Positions 33,877 through 45,191 of a stretch of 64,000 nucleotides of DNA are shown here, in pieces (the first letter of the stretch is position 1; the number at the start of each line of letters is the position of its first letter). Under the pieces are notes generated by a model that worked only from the letters and a program-made list of their open reading frames with translations, ran no database searches and was not told the origin of the DNA. This DNA is from Zizania palustris. Lineage: Eukaryota; Streptophyta; Magnoliopsida; Poales; Poaceae. The DNA lies in NCBI GenBank assembly GCA_019279435.1, contig JAAALK010000283.1:65144642-65208641 (forward strand), read 5' to 3'. Both the position numbers and the translations under genes were made by a program.

Positions 33877-33948
33877 ATGCTCCTAACTCAATGGTAAGGC
33901 TGCGTTGCTCTAAAGCTCTCAACCCGGGTTCAAGTCCAATGAGGCACA
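33877..33948 (+). repeat. tRNA-like sequence near the right side of the CACTA element
   Basis: TAACTCAATGG is close to the A-box consensus. GGTTCAAGTCC, about 40 bases downstream, fits the B-box consensus GGTTCRANYCC exactly. A GCTGCGTTGCTCTAAAGC stretch lies where the anticodon arm would be. The acceptor stem pairs only partly, so I call it tRNA-derived rather than a tRNA gene. Same orientation as the one at 28930. Confidence 0.5.
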
Positions 33949-33959
33949 TTTTTTTTAAT

Positions 33960-34531
33960 TTCAGTTGTACACAATTTTTAGTACATGCTATTTATGCTTA
34001 TAAGCATGTCAAACTTTGTATCAATTTGTATAGATGCTTATAAGCATCTATACCTAGCTATAAACAATTTTTTGATACGCTTTAAACTGTGTCAAGAGGA
34101 TAATGACACCTCAAAGCACGTCTATGTCCGTGCCAGTTTTTTTATGGTTATTTGATACGCTTTACAACTAATCTACATGCTTTTTCGCGGTTGACAACAT
34201 GTTATACTTTGTATCAATTCACTACGCTTTTCAAATCATGTTAGAAAGCATCTATACCTAGCTATAAACAAATGTTTCATACGCTTTACAATGTCTCTAT
34301 GGGATAATGATGCTTTAAATTGTGTCTAACTTCGTGTCCTTTTGAGACGACTTCAATAGCGTGTTAAAAAATATCTTTATATGACTAACAACACTATAAG
34401 CGTATCTAATATCGTAACAATCGGACACATTTTTAAAATCGTGTCAAAAAACATCTTTACATGTCGACGTAGAGATGCTTTTAATGGCGTTACTACTACA
34501 GCGTATCTACAGGAGGGGTTTTCTAGTAGTG
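33960..34531 (-). repeat. CACTA right subterminal repeats and terminal motif
   Basis: Degenerate copies of ATACGCTTTA/AGCGTATC and GATGCTTATAAGCATC occur in both orientations through about 530 bases, ending in TTTTCTAGTAGTG at 34519-34531. Such mixed-orientation subterminal repeats are the binding sites of CACTA-encoded proteins in studied elements. Confidence 0.75.
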
Positions 34532-34699
34532 TGGTAGTCCTATTCAGAGGTCCCCTCGGACCTCCGGAGCAAAATCTTTGAATACGGTCGAGGTTGGAGG
34601 ACCTTCCGTAGTTCCTCCACCTCAGACCCTCGAAGGGAATTTTCTTCCTCGAACATACGAAGCCCCCTTAGGGACTCCGTCTATGCTTCGACCAGACGG

Positions 34700-36624
34700 A
34701 GCTCCTCCTCCAGCTCTGACTGTGCTCTGAACTGACATGTTCAGTTCCCAAGACCCGGAAGCTCCTTCCGGAAGAAATGAATAAAGCCTTGGCGACATGG
34801 CGACCCAGATGGCCAGTCTCCAAGCTAAAGTGATAAGGTGGAGATAAGAGGCGACATATAGGCTTCGTCCTCAAGTCATCCCTGTCATCCCGGAGGTGCC
34901 TCAAGACGACGAATCTCTTCTTTATCTCGAAGCCCCAGAGAACGCTTCCTTTGATAGCGAGTCTCCACTGCACCTTGATTTATAAAAAAGTGCGCTTCAA
35001 CTCTAAGTTTAAAACTTCGAAGCTCTGTAAGTACTCCGGAGAAGAGGATCCGGGGGAGTTCTCTTGTTCGTATGCTTTGGCGATTGAGGCCAGCGGAGGA
35101 GTCCGAGATACCATGGCCAAGTGCTTCCCCCTCGCGCTCGAAGGGGTTGCTTTACGTTGGTTCTGGTCTTTGAAGCCAGGATCAATTAAAACTTGGGAGC
35201 AACTAAGGAAAAAGTTTATAAGTAACTTTCAGGGTACCTTTGTACCCCCTATGTCTACGGGAAGTCTTTTCCAGGTGAAGCAGCAACCTGGAGAAACTTT
35301 AAGATAGTTCTTCAAGCACTTCGCTCATACGAAGTCGCAGATAAGAGGGCTATCTGCATCATCCGTCGTCGATGCAGCCTGAGAGAGAGTTACTCATGCG
35401 GGCCTCCACGACAAACTCCATCAAAAACAGATATCCTCTGTAGCACAGCTGATGGCCTATTTCGAAGAATATGCTAGGTCAGAAGAAGGATGGCTCCGAA
35501 GAACAGCTTCGACTCCACCAATCATTCAGGAAGTCAAGCTTGAGGTGAAGACTTCAACACCTTCGCAGGGGCCCAACTTCAACATCTAGCATGATAGGCG
35601 TCGGGGGCAAAAGCATCCTCGCTCTGAAATCCTGAACATTGCTCCCTCTCCGCATAAATTTTCCCTTAGAAATCCGCAAGCTTCGGGAAACAAGGTCAGC
35701 GATTGGAGATCGCCAGGGAAGCCGGCTGGCAAGGGCCAAGCTTTCTTCTACTGCATTCACGGTGAAAATCGGAGTCATGCTACTGATGCGTGCAAGTCTA
35801 TACTAGCTTTAAGAGGCGAGTACCTCGAAAGGACCTCTAGTCGAGGCACTACTGACCGAGTCCCCTTCGAGGCACGTCTGGAGCCTGTGCAGGCTGTCGT
35901 ACATGTAGACAACTTCGACCCCACAAGACAACCTCCGGTGGTCAATATTATGCCACCCCCGAAGCAAGAAGATGGCCAAGACCGGGGCAAAAGAGTAGTC
36001 CTCCCCATTTTTGGAGGGGGACCTCTTGGTAGTATGTCAAAGAGGCAGCGAAGAGAGTATGTTCAGGAAGTAGTTCATATTGGAACTTCTTCGTCTGCAA
36101 CCGCAATGCCCAAGTGGTCCCATGTGCCTATATCTTTTTCTGCAGATGATGCAGCAGGCATAAAATTCCCACATGCAGATCCCCTTGTCATCACTGTTGA
36201 TATAGCAGGAACTGAAGTTTGGAGAGTGCTAGTCGATGGCGGGAGTTCGGCAGATATCATCTTTGTTCATGCTTTCGATCAGCTCTGTATCTCCAGGAAA
36301 CATCTCCTCCCCGCAGCTTGTCAACTGCAAGGCTTCACAGGACCTCCTCTTGATGCCCTCGGCCAAATAGGTCTTGAGGTTGCTTTCAGAGAGGGGCTCC
36401 TATCAAGAACAGAGGAAGTAATCTTCGATGTTGTAGATGCCCCTTATGCTTATAATGTTATCTTCAGAAGGGGCATGTTAAATCAGTTCGGAGCCGTGGC
36501 GCACCATAACTATTTATGTATGAAGATGCCCACACAAGCGGGAGTACTCACTGTCTTCGGTGGTCAAGCCACTGCGCGAAGAGAAGAATATGGTCATGGC
36601 CCCCTCTCGACCCAAGACAAGTGA
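34700..36624 (+). pseudogene. gypsy gag and protease
   Basis: The capsid-type retrotransposon gag domain lies at 34951-35307 (KCFPLALEGVALRWFWSL and IKTWEQLRKKFISNFQG). A zinc-knuckle-like CIHGENRSHATDAC is at about 35750-35795. The retropepsin active site VLVDGGSSADIIF (about 36225-36265) lies in the open frame 35887-36624. The gag frame stops at 35305-35307 (AGATAG), and further stops separate it from the protease frame. No start codon can be chosen because the upstream part is cut. Confidence 0.82.
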
Positions 36625-36709
36625 ATAACGTACAAGGCAATTCGGAGGATATCTCTACTTCAAGTGAGTCTTCGAAGAAATCCTTCCCAAGGCCAAGCCC
36701 CGAATGAGA

Positions 36710-37570
36710 AATCGTAACGAAGATTATTGTAAAAGACGACAAAGACTATTCTTTTCAGTTCGACAAAGATTTGCCTTCGGAGATCGCTACTTCATTAGAA
36801 AAAGTAGTCGAAGAAAATTTGGATGTCTTTGCTTGGTCTGATGAAGACATTCCAGGAGTTAGCTGAGATATCATTGAGCACAGCTTACTTGTAAACCCAA
36901 GGGTTCGGCCTGTTAGACAGGGGCTTCAAAAGCTATCAATAGAAAGGGCAAGCCTTGCTAAGGCATAAGTGGAGAAATTATTGAAGGTTTGGATTATCAG
37001 AGAAGTAGCTCATATGGAGTGGCTAGCTAACCCAGTCTTCGTCAAAAAGAAATCCTCCGGGAAGTGGCGCATGTGTATTGATTTTACATCTTTGAATAAA
37101 GCATGCCCATGTGACCCCTATCCCATGCCCCGAATAGATCAATTAGTTGATTCCACTGCTGGTTCGGAGTTATTAAGCTTCCTTAACGCGTATTCTGGTT
37201 ATCATCAAATCTGTTTAAAGCGCGAAGATGAAATCAAAACAAGCTTCGTAACTCCTTCGGGAGTCTTCTACTATGTAAGAATGCCTTTTGGCTTGAGAAA
37301 TGCTAGGGCAATCTTTTTGAGATTAATTGCTAAGGCTCTAGGTCATCAAATAGGCCGCAATGTAGAAGCCTATATGGATGATATTGTAATAAAGAGTGCT
37401 TTAAAGGACCAACATAGCCTAGACTTAGTGGAAACATTTGAGAGCCTCTGAGCATGTGGAGTCCGCCTCAACCCCGAAAAGTGTATCTTCGGGGCTCAAG
37501 CTGGAAAGTTGCTAGGGTATCTAGTTTCAAGTAGAGGAATTGAAGCTAGCCCTACTCAAATAACTGCATT
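36710..37570 (+). pseudogene. gypsy reverse transcriptase
   Basis: The RT reads FVKKKSSGKWRMCIDFTSLN, YSGYHQICL, MPFGLRNA and YMDDIVIKS (about 37370-37395), with the catalytic Asp pair present. In-frame stops occur just before 36969, near 36862 and at about 37449, and the thumb (NPEKCIFGAQAGKLLGYLVS) continues after the last one. Only 36969-37451 is open without interruption. Confidence 0.88.
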
Positions 37571-38878
37571 GCAAAAATGGCTCCGTCGAAGAATTTAAAA
37601 CAGGTACAGAAGCTGACTGGCAACCTTGCAGCACTCAGCAGATTCTTAGCAAGGTCCGCAGAACGAAGCTTCCCCATATTCAAAGCATTAAAAGGGTCCG
37701 AAGATTTTGCATGGACACCGGAGTGCCAAAAGAGTTTTGATGATATTAAAAATTATCTCAGCAACCTCACAACACTCACTGTGCCCGTTGCAGATGAAAC
37801 CCTACTTCTTTACCTTGCAGCTACTAGCTCTGCTATCAGTGCAGTACTTGTCAGAGAAGTTGATTTCAATGGGAAGTTGGTGTAGAATCTATTTTATTTT
37901 GTATCCGAAGCTTTATCTGGAGAAAAAACAAGATATTCTGAGCTTGAGAAGTTCACTTATGCTCTGATAATAGCTTCAAGGAAATTACAACATTATTTTT
38001 TAGCACATAATGTAATTGTACCAACTTTGTATCCTTTGGGAGATATGCTCCGAAGCAAAGATTCTACGGGGAGAATTGGAAAATGGGCCATCGAGCTAGC
38101 ACCCTTCGGCATCTCCTTCGTAGCAAGGACAACAATCAAGTCGCAAGTGGTGGCAGATTTCGTAGCAGAATGGACTCCGTCCACAATATGGGCTCCGGAG
38201 AAATCAAACGAAGGAATTTGGACCATGTATTCCGATGGAGCTTTTCAAGCGTCCGGAACAGGTATTAGAGTAGTAATAATTTTTCCTTCAGGGCAAAGAG
38301 CGATGTACTCCGTAAGTCTCAACTTTAAGTCCACCAATAATATAGCGGAGTACGATGGAATTTTGTTAGGACTCCGAAAAGCGCATGCTCTGGGTGCTAC
38401 AAGAGTTGTTATCAAAATATATTCTCAAATTGTAGCAGGGCACGTTGACAAAAGTTTTCAAGTTCGGCATCCGCAGCTTGCAAAATATCTAGAAGAGATC
38501 CATAAGATCGAAGCAGCATTCAAAGGGATTTCCATCCGAAGTATACCAAGAGCTGAAAATGCACAAGCTGATACCCTAGCAAAAGCTGCAGCCGGAGCCG
38601 TGGATATTCCGAAAGGAGCCTTTTATGAAGAACTTACTTCGCCTTCGGTGCCACAAATTCCTCCTGCGGAGGTTCTTTGCATTCCAAACACTGACTGGCG
38701 GAGTTCAATCATGGAGTTATTGCAAGGTGAAGCAACTTTACCTGAAGGACCACAATTTTCAAGATTGAAGCTAAGAGTTCAGAATTATCATGTAATCAAC
38801 GGTATTCTTTACAAGGCCGAATTATGTTCCCACCTACTCCGATGTATTTCTCAAGCCGAAGGTCAAGAGATACTTTGA
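37571..38878 (+). pseudogene. gypsy RT connection and RNase H, one active-site Asp lost
   Basis: 37577-37885 is the RT connection (GNLAALSRFLARSAERSFPI). RNase H follows in 38027-38878: MYSDGAFQASG holds the first Asp, NIAEYDGILLGL the Glu, and ENAQADTLAKAA the last Asp. The expected GDSQ motif reads IYSQ at about 38428, so the third acidic residue is replaced by Tyr. Stops and frame changes interrupt the join to RT. The enzyme would degrade the RNA strand during reverse transcription but should be inactive here. Confidence 0.82.
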
Positions 38879-39909
38879 GAAATTCATGAAGGCCTTTGTG
38901 GTAGCCATCTGCCCCCCGAGCTTTAGCAGGAAAAACACTTCGCCAGGGGCTTTATTGGCCTACAATAGTAGTTGATGCGGAGAGCTTAGTCCGCACTTGC
39001 CAAGGTTGTCAATGGATGGGAAGACAAAGTCATCGTCCGCCAATGACTCTTCAAGTCATTCCTCCGGTTTGGCCTATGGCCAGATGGGGCATGGATCTCA
39101 TTGGCCCCTTCCCAGTAGCAAAAGGAAATCTGAAATTTGTAGTGGTAGAAATTGAATATTTTTCCATGTGGGTCAAAGCAGAACCCCTCACAGCTATCAC
39201 TTCGAATAATGTACAAAAATTCTTTTGGAAGAATGTTATATGCAGGTTCGGAGTGCCTCGACAGCTCACAGTCGACAACGAGACACAATTTGATGCGGAG
39301 CCCTTTAGGAAGTTTTGCGAAGACCTTGGCATACAAATATGTTTTGCAGTTGTGCGTCATCCTCAGTCTAACGGAGCTGTCAAACGGGTTAATGGTAATA
39401 TTTTATCAGGGATGAATCGAAGAATAGTAGGATTAGAAAAGGGGGTGTGGACCGAGGAACTCCCAAAGATTTTATGGTCCATTCGGACAACTCAAATGAG
39501 GTCTACAAGTTTTACTCCTTTCAGATTATTAGTCGGAGATGAAGCTACGACGCCGACGGAGCTCAGAGGGGGATCTCTTCACACCACCGAACCTGAAATA
39601 GAAGGTGAAAGGCAAGCTTCGCTAGATTTAACGAAAGAAACAAGACTTCGAGCTGTTGCAAATTTGTCGAAATATCAACATCAAACGAAGACTTGGTATG
39701 ACCCGAAGGTTAATCTTAATGAACTTAAACCAGGTCGTCTAGTTTTGCGAAGCATCATAGCACCAAGGAAATTAGGAAATAAGTGGGAAGGTCCATACAT
39801 CATTCTACGTTCAGGACGCCCTGGTTCTTTTAAACTAGCTAATTTAGAAGGCGAAGAGTTAAAGCATGTCTGGCATGTGGAGCACCTAAAGCGATATTTT
39901 GCATTGTAA
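38879..39909 (+). pseudogene. gypsy integrase, catalytic Glu lost
   Basis: A decayed zinc region comes first (IHEGLCGSH and CQGCQWMGRQ), then the core with MDLIGPFP (first Asp), VDNETQFD (second Asp; the usual Gly is Glu here), and HPQSNGAVKRVNG. At the third position, the expected Glu of NGxxE is Lys, so strand transfer should be impossible. The C-terminal part (YDPKVNLNELKPGRLVLR, WEGPYIILR, WHVEHLKRYF) is complete. 39016-39909 is one open frame ending at the natural position. Confidence 0.87.
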
Positions 39910-40049
39910 TCATCTGCAAACACCTTCTGAATAAATAAAGCTCATGGTTCAGATAATGCCTACCTCTCAAACACTTCATACTTCTAGTGGACGCACTAGA
40001 GGAATGAAGTTGGCTGTGAGGGAAGTGTCATTCATTTGAACCAATTTTA

Positions 40050-40385
40050 CGGACTTCGAACCACTGGTTCGAAGATTCCGATGAGGTGGGAAAGTCACAA
40101 CAAATGGATTCCAAGCCACCGGCTTGAAAGCATCCATAAAAAGAGTCCAAGGAGACCAAATGATACGGATTCCAAGCTCCGGCTTGAAAGCATCCGTAAA
40201 AAGAGTCCAAGGAGACCACTATGCAAATTCCAAACCACTGGTTTGATAGCATTCGCAAAATGAGCCGAAGGAGGCCAAACAAAACAGACTTCGAGCTAAT
40301 AGCTTGAAACGTGTGTAAAAAGAGTCCAAAGCGTCCATTTTTATCGGATGCTAAGGTATCCGAAAAAGAGTCCGAAGTGACTACA
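40050..40385 (+). repeat. Tandem array of about 61-base units, each with a different stem-loop
   Basis: Five to six units share a linker such as AAAAAGAGTCCAAGGAGACC. Each contains a short palindrome at the same place: CTTCGAACC-ACT-GGTTCGAAG (about 40053-40073), CAAGCC-ACC-GGCTTG, CAAGC-TCCG-GCTTG, CAAACC-ACT-GGTTTG, TTCGAGCT-AAT-AGCTTGAA, and TCGGAT-GCTAAGGT-ATCCGA. The stems differ but pairing is kept. The array begins about 140 bases after the integrase stop. Tandem repeats in this zone are known for Tat-lineage elements. Confidence 0.8.
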
Positions 40386-40886
40386 TTCAAACAAAAAGGT
40401 ACTAAGTTACCAGTTTTCAGACTCCGAGTTAGTAGAGTTGAAGACATTTTTGAGATCTTAGTCAATCTCTAATTTGATAAGGGGCTTTGAGCCTCCAAAA
40501 TTGTACTCCTAAATAATGTTATTTTCATTGCGCGTAACCACCTTCGACCAAATTTCGAAGTTGTTTACACCCAAAGAGGGTCTGGGAAGTAGGGAGACAA
40601 TTTTGAAACTTTAATCTTTATCATTCAAACAAATTACTTTACATCATGAAAAATCTGTGTCTATACCGAGAAGGAAACGAAGACCTCTTCGATCCCTAGA
40701 GCTATTGTTGAAACTAGAATGACTTTGAAGGCGACTCATTCCGGAGCCAGGAGTTTTAATAACTTTACGTTTAACCCTTTTCCCTCATTTAGAAGCTCGA
40801 AAGTCCTTCTGCTCTTGCTGAAGTTCGGACCAGGTTCGAAGTCGCTCGGGGTTTCTTTCCCAGCTTCGAAGTTGTTCAAGGATCTT
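40386..40886. other. Gypsy non-coding region between repeat array and antisense gene
   Basis: I see no coding signal here. The sequence continues the TTCGAAG-rich composition of the element and separates the stem-loop array from the 3' end of the antisense gene. Confidence 0.5.
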
Positions 40887-43800
40887 TTATACTTGCTCTT
40901 CAGCGGTATTTTCTTCTTCGGACCATTCAATGTCTTCAGAAGACGAAGGTTCTAAACTAACTTCTTTTTCCTCTTTTTTAATATAAGATAATATATCTTT
41001 ACATATTTTGGGCATAACTTCACCGGAGTTTCCTCGAGGAATTGAAAATCGAGGGCGTTTGTGAGGTCTTAGAGCTTCGAAGGTAGCCCATAGCAGGAGA
41101 AGATCTTCGTTAACCTCTAGCACTTCGAGGTCATCCAAAAAAGGTTGGAAAGCCTAGAAACATTTCCAAATAAGTCTTTTCATTCATAAAGGATAAAAGC
41201 ATAAATTTTTACATAATAGGGGCCCTAAGGAGAACTAGACCTTCGGGTCCAAAGAGGGCTGACTGCGCTTGCTTTTGGCAAAGTCCTTCGTCAATCTAGG
41301 TCTTGATCGCTGATCGGCCTTCAGCTCTCCAAGATGGTTGGAAGGCTTCCCAAGCTGTAGCCACGTCGGTGGAAGGAGTTAAGAGCCGATCATCGCCGAA
41401 GTTGATAGGAGTCACCTCTGGTTCTAGTGCTACTGATAGCCCTAAATCCTCGTAGTAGCGAAGCAATCCGAGAGTAGCTACTTGGCCGGAGATTTCTCCA
41501 TACCGAATACCCGCTGTCTTCATAGTCTTCGCTGCTGCTTGGATCATCTTCTGTCTTTGCAGTAGAGGGATGTCGCCAGTTGAAGGTAAAGTCCAAGAAG
41601 TGCCGAAGTACTCCAAGACGCCCCGAAGGTTGTCCATGGTTTCTAAGGCTACCTTCTCACAGTTCGCCTTGTCTTCAGACAAAGTATCCTTTGATGAAGA
41701 CAACTCGTCTATCAAAGAAGATAGCCTAGCTGCCTCCATAACCAAGGAGTTCTTCTGTCCAAGTAAACTGTTGGCCTCCTCCGAAAACTTCAGCTACTCC
41801 TCTCGGAGCTTAACCAGCTCAGTCCCTGCGGTCGCCTGCTCCCTCCGCAGTTCTTCCACTTCGGCCCGAAGCACGATCTGTTCAGCTTCGAGCTTCCGAT
41901 TGGCAGCCTCCAAGCCAAGTCTGGCTTTCCTTTCTACGACCACCATTTCATCCAAGCTAGAGGTCCGAACCTTGGAGCTAACAAGACTCCCCTAAAGGGT
42001 CGTTATCTTCTCCTTGAGTCGGTTACACTCTCGCTCATTTGATATGGCCGCAGCTCAAGCCAAGACTATTTGCTGCGAAGGAAGAAAAGAGCAATGTAAG
42101 CAAACTATTTACATGTTTAAACTAATTCTGTTGTTGTAGATACTTCGTACCTGGTAGGCTGCCCTCTCCAAGGCCGCATCCAATTCCGACCCCTCTGCTT
42201 CCCCGAGAATAGCTACCAAGTCAGTCTCCCCAACTTCGCGATTAGCCCGAGCCAGAGGCTCTAGCAAAGTCCGAAGCCCAGTCCTTCGCTCTAGAAAAGG
42301 AGCTAGGAGTGGGAGCCTTGACAAGGCCCTTCCGTAGAGTGGCCTCCGTTGGTAGACTTCAACGGGGTTAATCCGGAAATCAGAGCAGGCAAAGGTTCCC
42401 CCTTTCCTTTACCTTTTCCGGGCCCCATTCTTATGGCCTCCTCCGGAATTGACTTCGGAGATTTTGAAGCTTCGGGCGCAGTCTTCACGGCAGGGGTCAT
42501 CTCTATTGGGGTTGATCTTGTAAAGACCAAAGGTATTATGTATTGCATGAACTTTACAGGACACGAAAAGAAAGAAAAAGTACTATACTGAGGTTTACCT
42601 TCAACATTCTGTCACCAGATGAGTACGGGACTGCTCGGAGGCTCGAATGCCTCTTCAAAGTTTTCCTCAGATTCTGAACTGGAGACCGAAGGATTAGCTG
42701 CTAAAATTTCTCCAAGAACCACAGTTATCACTTCATCCGGAGCCAAGACTTGATCATTTGTCGTCCCGTCTCCGCCTTCTTCTGCAGTAGGGGCCTCTTG
42801 GCTAGGCGGGACATTCAAAGTCTCTGCCTGCTCGAGGTTGTCCTTTGTAGTAGGCCTGGTCACTGCGTCGCCCTTGGCGGGAACTTCAACCTCCGCTCGT
42901 ACCCCTTCATCCTCGGTAATAAGGGCTTCGAACCCCCTCTGTATTTATATGTGTCCTTCATCTTCAGATGACTCCGAAGATGAAGTAGACGACTTGGAAG
43001 GGGGCACGAACTTCGGCTTTCGGGCCAACTTCTTCACAGGTGTCTTGGTCGGCGCCGAAGTCCCGGCTTCAGCTTTCCTCTTCTTAGGACCTGGCTCAGA
43101 CGTGCTCCAGTCCGAAAGGGAAGGAGCGTCAACTCCGAGTATGCTCCATACTCGGTTGAACCACTCCCAACTGCCCACCAGTTTCACCCTTTATTCCTTC
43201 TCAGAGAGGGTAGGGGCTCCGAGGATCTTCTCCAAAGCCCGTACAACTTGCTCCAAAGTCAAGGTGGCGCGTGGGACTGAAAGATAAGATTTTATCTCAG
43301 TTATATCATTTTTTATGAAATTATTGCATATAAAACATTTTGTAGAGTCTCTGAAGTTACCTGCAGTACTTGAAGAGATCTCTCGGAGTCCACCCTCTGG
43401 ATTCTCTTCGAAGTTAATAGGCCAGTTGGCCATCAGAGGCGGAATTCGGAGCCCGATGAACTCCTCCGCTAAGTCTCCATGCTCATGCGGCGACTTATTG
43501 TTTGTAGCAGGTTAAGGCGAGCTTCGAGCTAGCCCGGGTCCAGATGAACTTCCGCTTCTCTCCGGTAAAATATGTCTTCAAGAGGCTCGACCAAAGTGTT
43601 GTCCGCTCTAACTTCGGTGTAGAATTAGCGAAGAACCCAGTCTGTATACCATGTGGCATTGATGGCCTTCACTAGAAACCGAGTCTGGTACTCATCCCAG
43701 AGCCGAAAGTTAATACTGCCGAAGGCAATTACTATTTTCTCTCCTCAGGAGCCCTAGTAAGTCTTTTGCTGGCAGTAAGTCTTGTGGAGTGCTGCGAAGA

Positions 43801-44259
43801 TTTTTGCCCTCCCTTCGCAACCTTCGGCTCGCATCGCCCATTCAAAGATTGCAAGACACTCTATGGCGTTCGGGGATAATTGAGGAAGAGTAACGTGAAA
43901 AGTTCCAATACCTCAGAAAGGAAGTCTACCGCGGGAAGCCCCAACCCAGCCTCGAAGAATGCTTCGAATACAACTACTTCTCTGGCCCGAGGCGAGGGGA
44001 TTGCTTCCTGGCTAGGCTGACGAATCTTGATTCTCGGACTAATCTTCCCCGCAATCGCAGTCGTGATAGTTTTCTTCATGCAGGTTGAAGGTCCCAGGCT
44101 GTAAGATTGGATCGAGTACTTGGAAGACGTTGGGAGGAGGTCGTGGGGGCTGGCCGGATATGGATTCCCCCCAAGTGCCGCAGCTGCTGCCACCGCCATG
44201 GCTTGCTGCCTGGCCTAGGTCGAAGCTGCTACAGGAGCCTTGTGACTAGTCTTCGCCAT
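40887..44259 (-). pseudogene. Antisense gene in gypsy element, Transposase_28-like domain plus coiled coil
   Basis: On the strand opposite gag-pol, a reading begins with ATG at 44259 (MAKTSHKAPVAAS) and meets a TAG about 15 codons in. It continues through an Ala-rich stretch to VVVFEAFFEAGLGLPAVDFLSEVLELF (43960-43880). That pattern is like the 'putative gypsy type transposon' domain (PF04195). Later pieces are charged and Ser-rich (43433-42612), then coiled coil (about 42000-41600; LSSLIDELSSSKDTLSEDKA) and an acidic end (41138-40887). Frame changes between pieces may be introns. Function is unknown. Similar antisense ORFs occur in Tat-lineage elements of grasses. Confidence 0.65.
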
Positions 44260-44696
44260 TGAATGAAATGGAAATCTTGAAACTAGAGCTCAGGAAGCTA
44301 GAAGGGGAATAATGCAGGAGTAGTGAGTAAAGTATCTCGAATGCACATTTGCCCCGTTATTTATAGCCCGTACTCACAAATTTTTACCGTTCATACATGT
44401 CGTTCCGTCTTCTGTACCGTTATCATTTCCAAAAACGAAGCAACATCATAACTCCTTCCGAAAGAAAAGAGTAACGACTCTTTTTGTGAGTCTAACGGTC
44501 TTTTCAGTTTCGCAAAAATTGTCTTCGGAGCTGCTTTGATAAAACCTTCGCATGGAAGTCGATTCGAAGTTTGTAAATTTTTGAATACTTCCAAGGTTGG
44601 TATATTTTATTAAGCCCCTGAGCATGAATATGTTTCTTGCGTATACTACTTTCCTAACTTTACAGATAATTCGGAGAAGCGTATTCGAGGGGCTAC
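44260..44696 (+). other. Gypsy 3' untranslated region and polypurine tract
   Basis: Non-coding sequence lies between the antisense gene start and the LTR. The last bases, CGAGGGGCTAC (44686-44696), are purine-rich and directly precede the TGTTGG of the LTR, as expected for the plus-strand primer. About 85 bases here match 13750-13836. The antisense gene's promoter should also lie in this stretch or in the LTR. Confidence 0.6.
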
Positions 44697-45191
44697 TGTT
44701 GGGGGAAAATACTTCATCCCTAGGGTCTCTACAGTTATAAGACAAAGACAATTTACTAGACCGAAGTTCAAGTATTAACTTCGGCCTCGCATATGATCAA
44801 GCTCGGAGAATCCATGCAGGCTTCTGTTCGGAGTATAACTTCGAATGTTCAATCTTCAGAGAGTTTATCTGCCAGCGAGGATGGAAGACTTATCTTCTTT
44901 CTAATTAGATTAGTCTTTTACCATTTTAACCCTATTAGGGGTACCGAAATAGTTTCCACTATGTCGGTTGTAATTGAGGGGTAAAAAGGTATTTTCCTTA
45001 AGATTTTTACCTATAAATACCCCCATTCTTACCCTGTAATGAGGATCGAATACTCAGTTATTCAATGTATAACTTCGAACTACTTTGAGCTATTATCCTA
45101 TTCGGAGGCTTGAAATAGTCCGCTTCACAAACTCTACATTTGTTAGTTCTTAATCTTTGAGAACCTGTTAGCGTAATCCTTTGCGCCAACA
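44697..45191 (+). repeat. 3' LTR of the gypsy element (495 bp)
   Basis: It is bounded by TGTTGG and CCAACA and aligned throughout with the LTR at 13837-14354 (518 bp). It contains the TATA box TATAAATA (45012-45019) followed by CCCCC, in the same place as 14176-14183. The downstream flank is ATAAC; the matching upstream flank is unknown because the 5' end is missing. Confidence 0.88.

Larger units (their letters stand above)
28930..34531 (-). mobile_element. CACTA (En/Spm) DNA transposon with TNP2 transposase
   Basis: The right end is clear: on the minus strand the element starts CACTACTAGAAAA at 34531, the standard CACTA terminal motif, followed by about 530 bases of subterminal repeats. 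The transposase gene occupies 33029-29396 in minus orientation. The left end is not found; 28930 is an approximate boundary, and the true terminus may be near 28186 or inside the N gap. The right end directly abuts gypsy internal sequence at 34532, so the CACTA element probably jumped into that gypsy element. A 3-base target duplication cannot be checked without the left end. Confidence 0.75.
34532..45191 (+). mobile_element. Ty3/gypsy (Tat-like) retrotransposon, 5' truncated
   Basis: The plus-oriented order is gag, protease, RT, RNase H and integrase (34700-39909), then a tandem-repeat region (40050-40385), an antisense gene (44259-40887), a polypurine tract and a 3' LTR (44697-45191). No 5' LTR or PBS precedes gag; the CACTA right end sits there instead. 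Integrase after RNase H places it in Ty3/gypsy. An antisense ORF and 3' tandem repeats suggest the Tat lineage (the group of RIRE2, Grande and Cinful). Many stops and two lost catalytic residues show it is a fossil. Confidence 0.88.

Noticed and set aside
33877..33948. A functional tRNA gene
   Set aside because: A and B boxes are good, but the acceptor stem pairs poorly and the arms do not fold to a standard cloverleaf, so it is called tRNA-like only.
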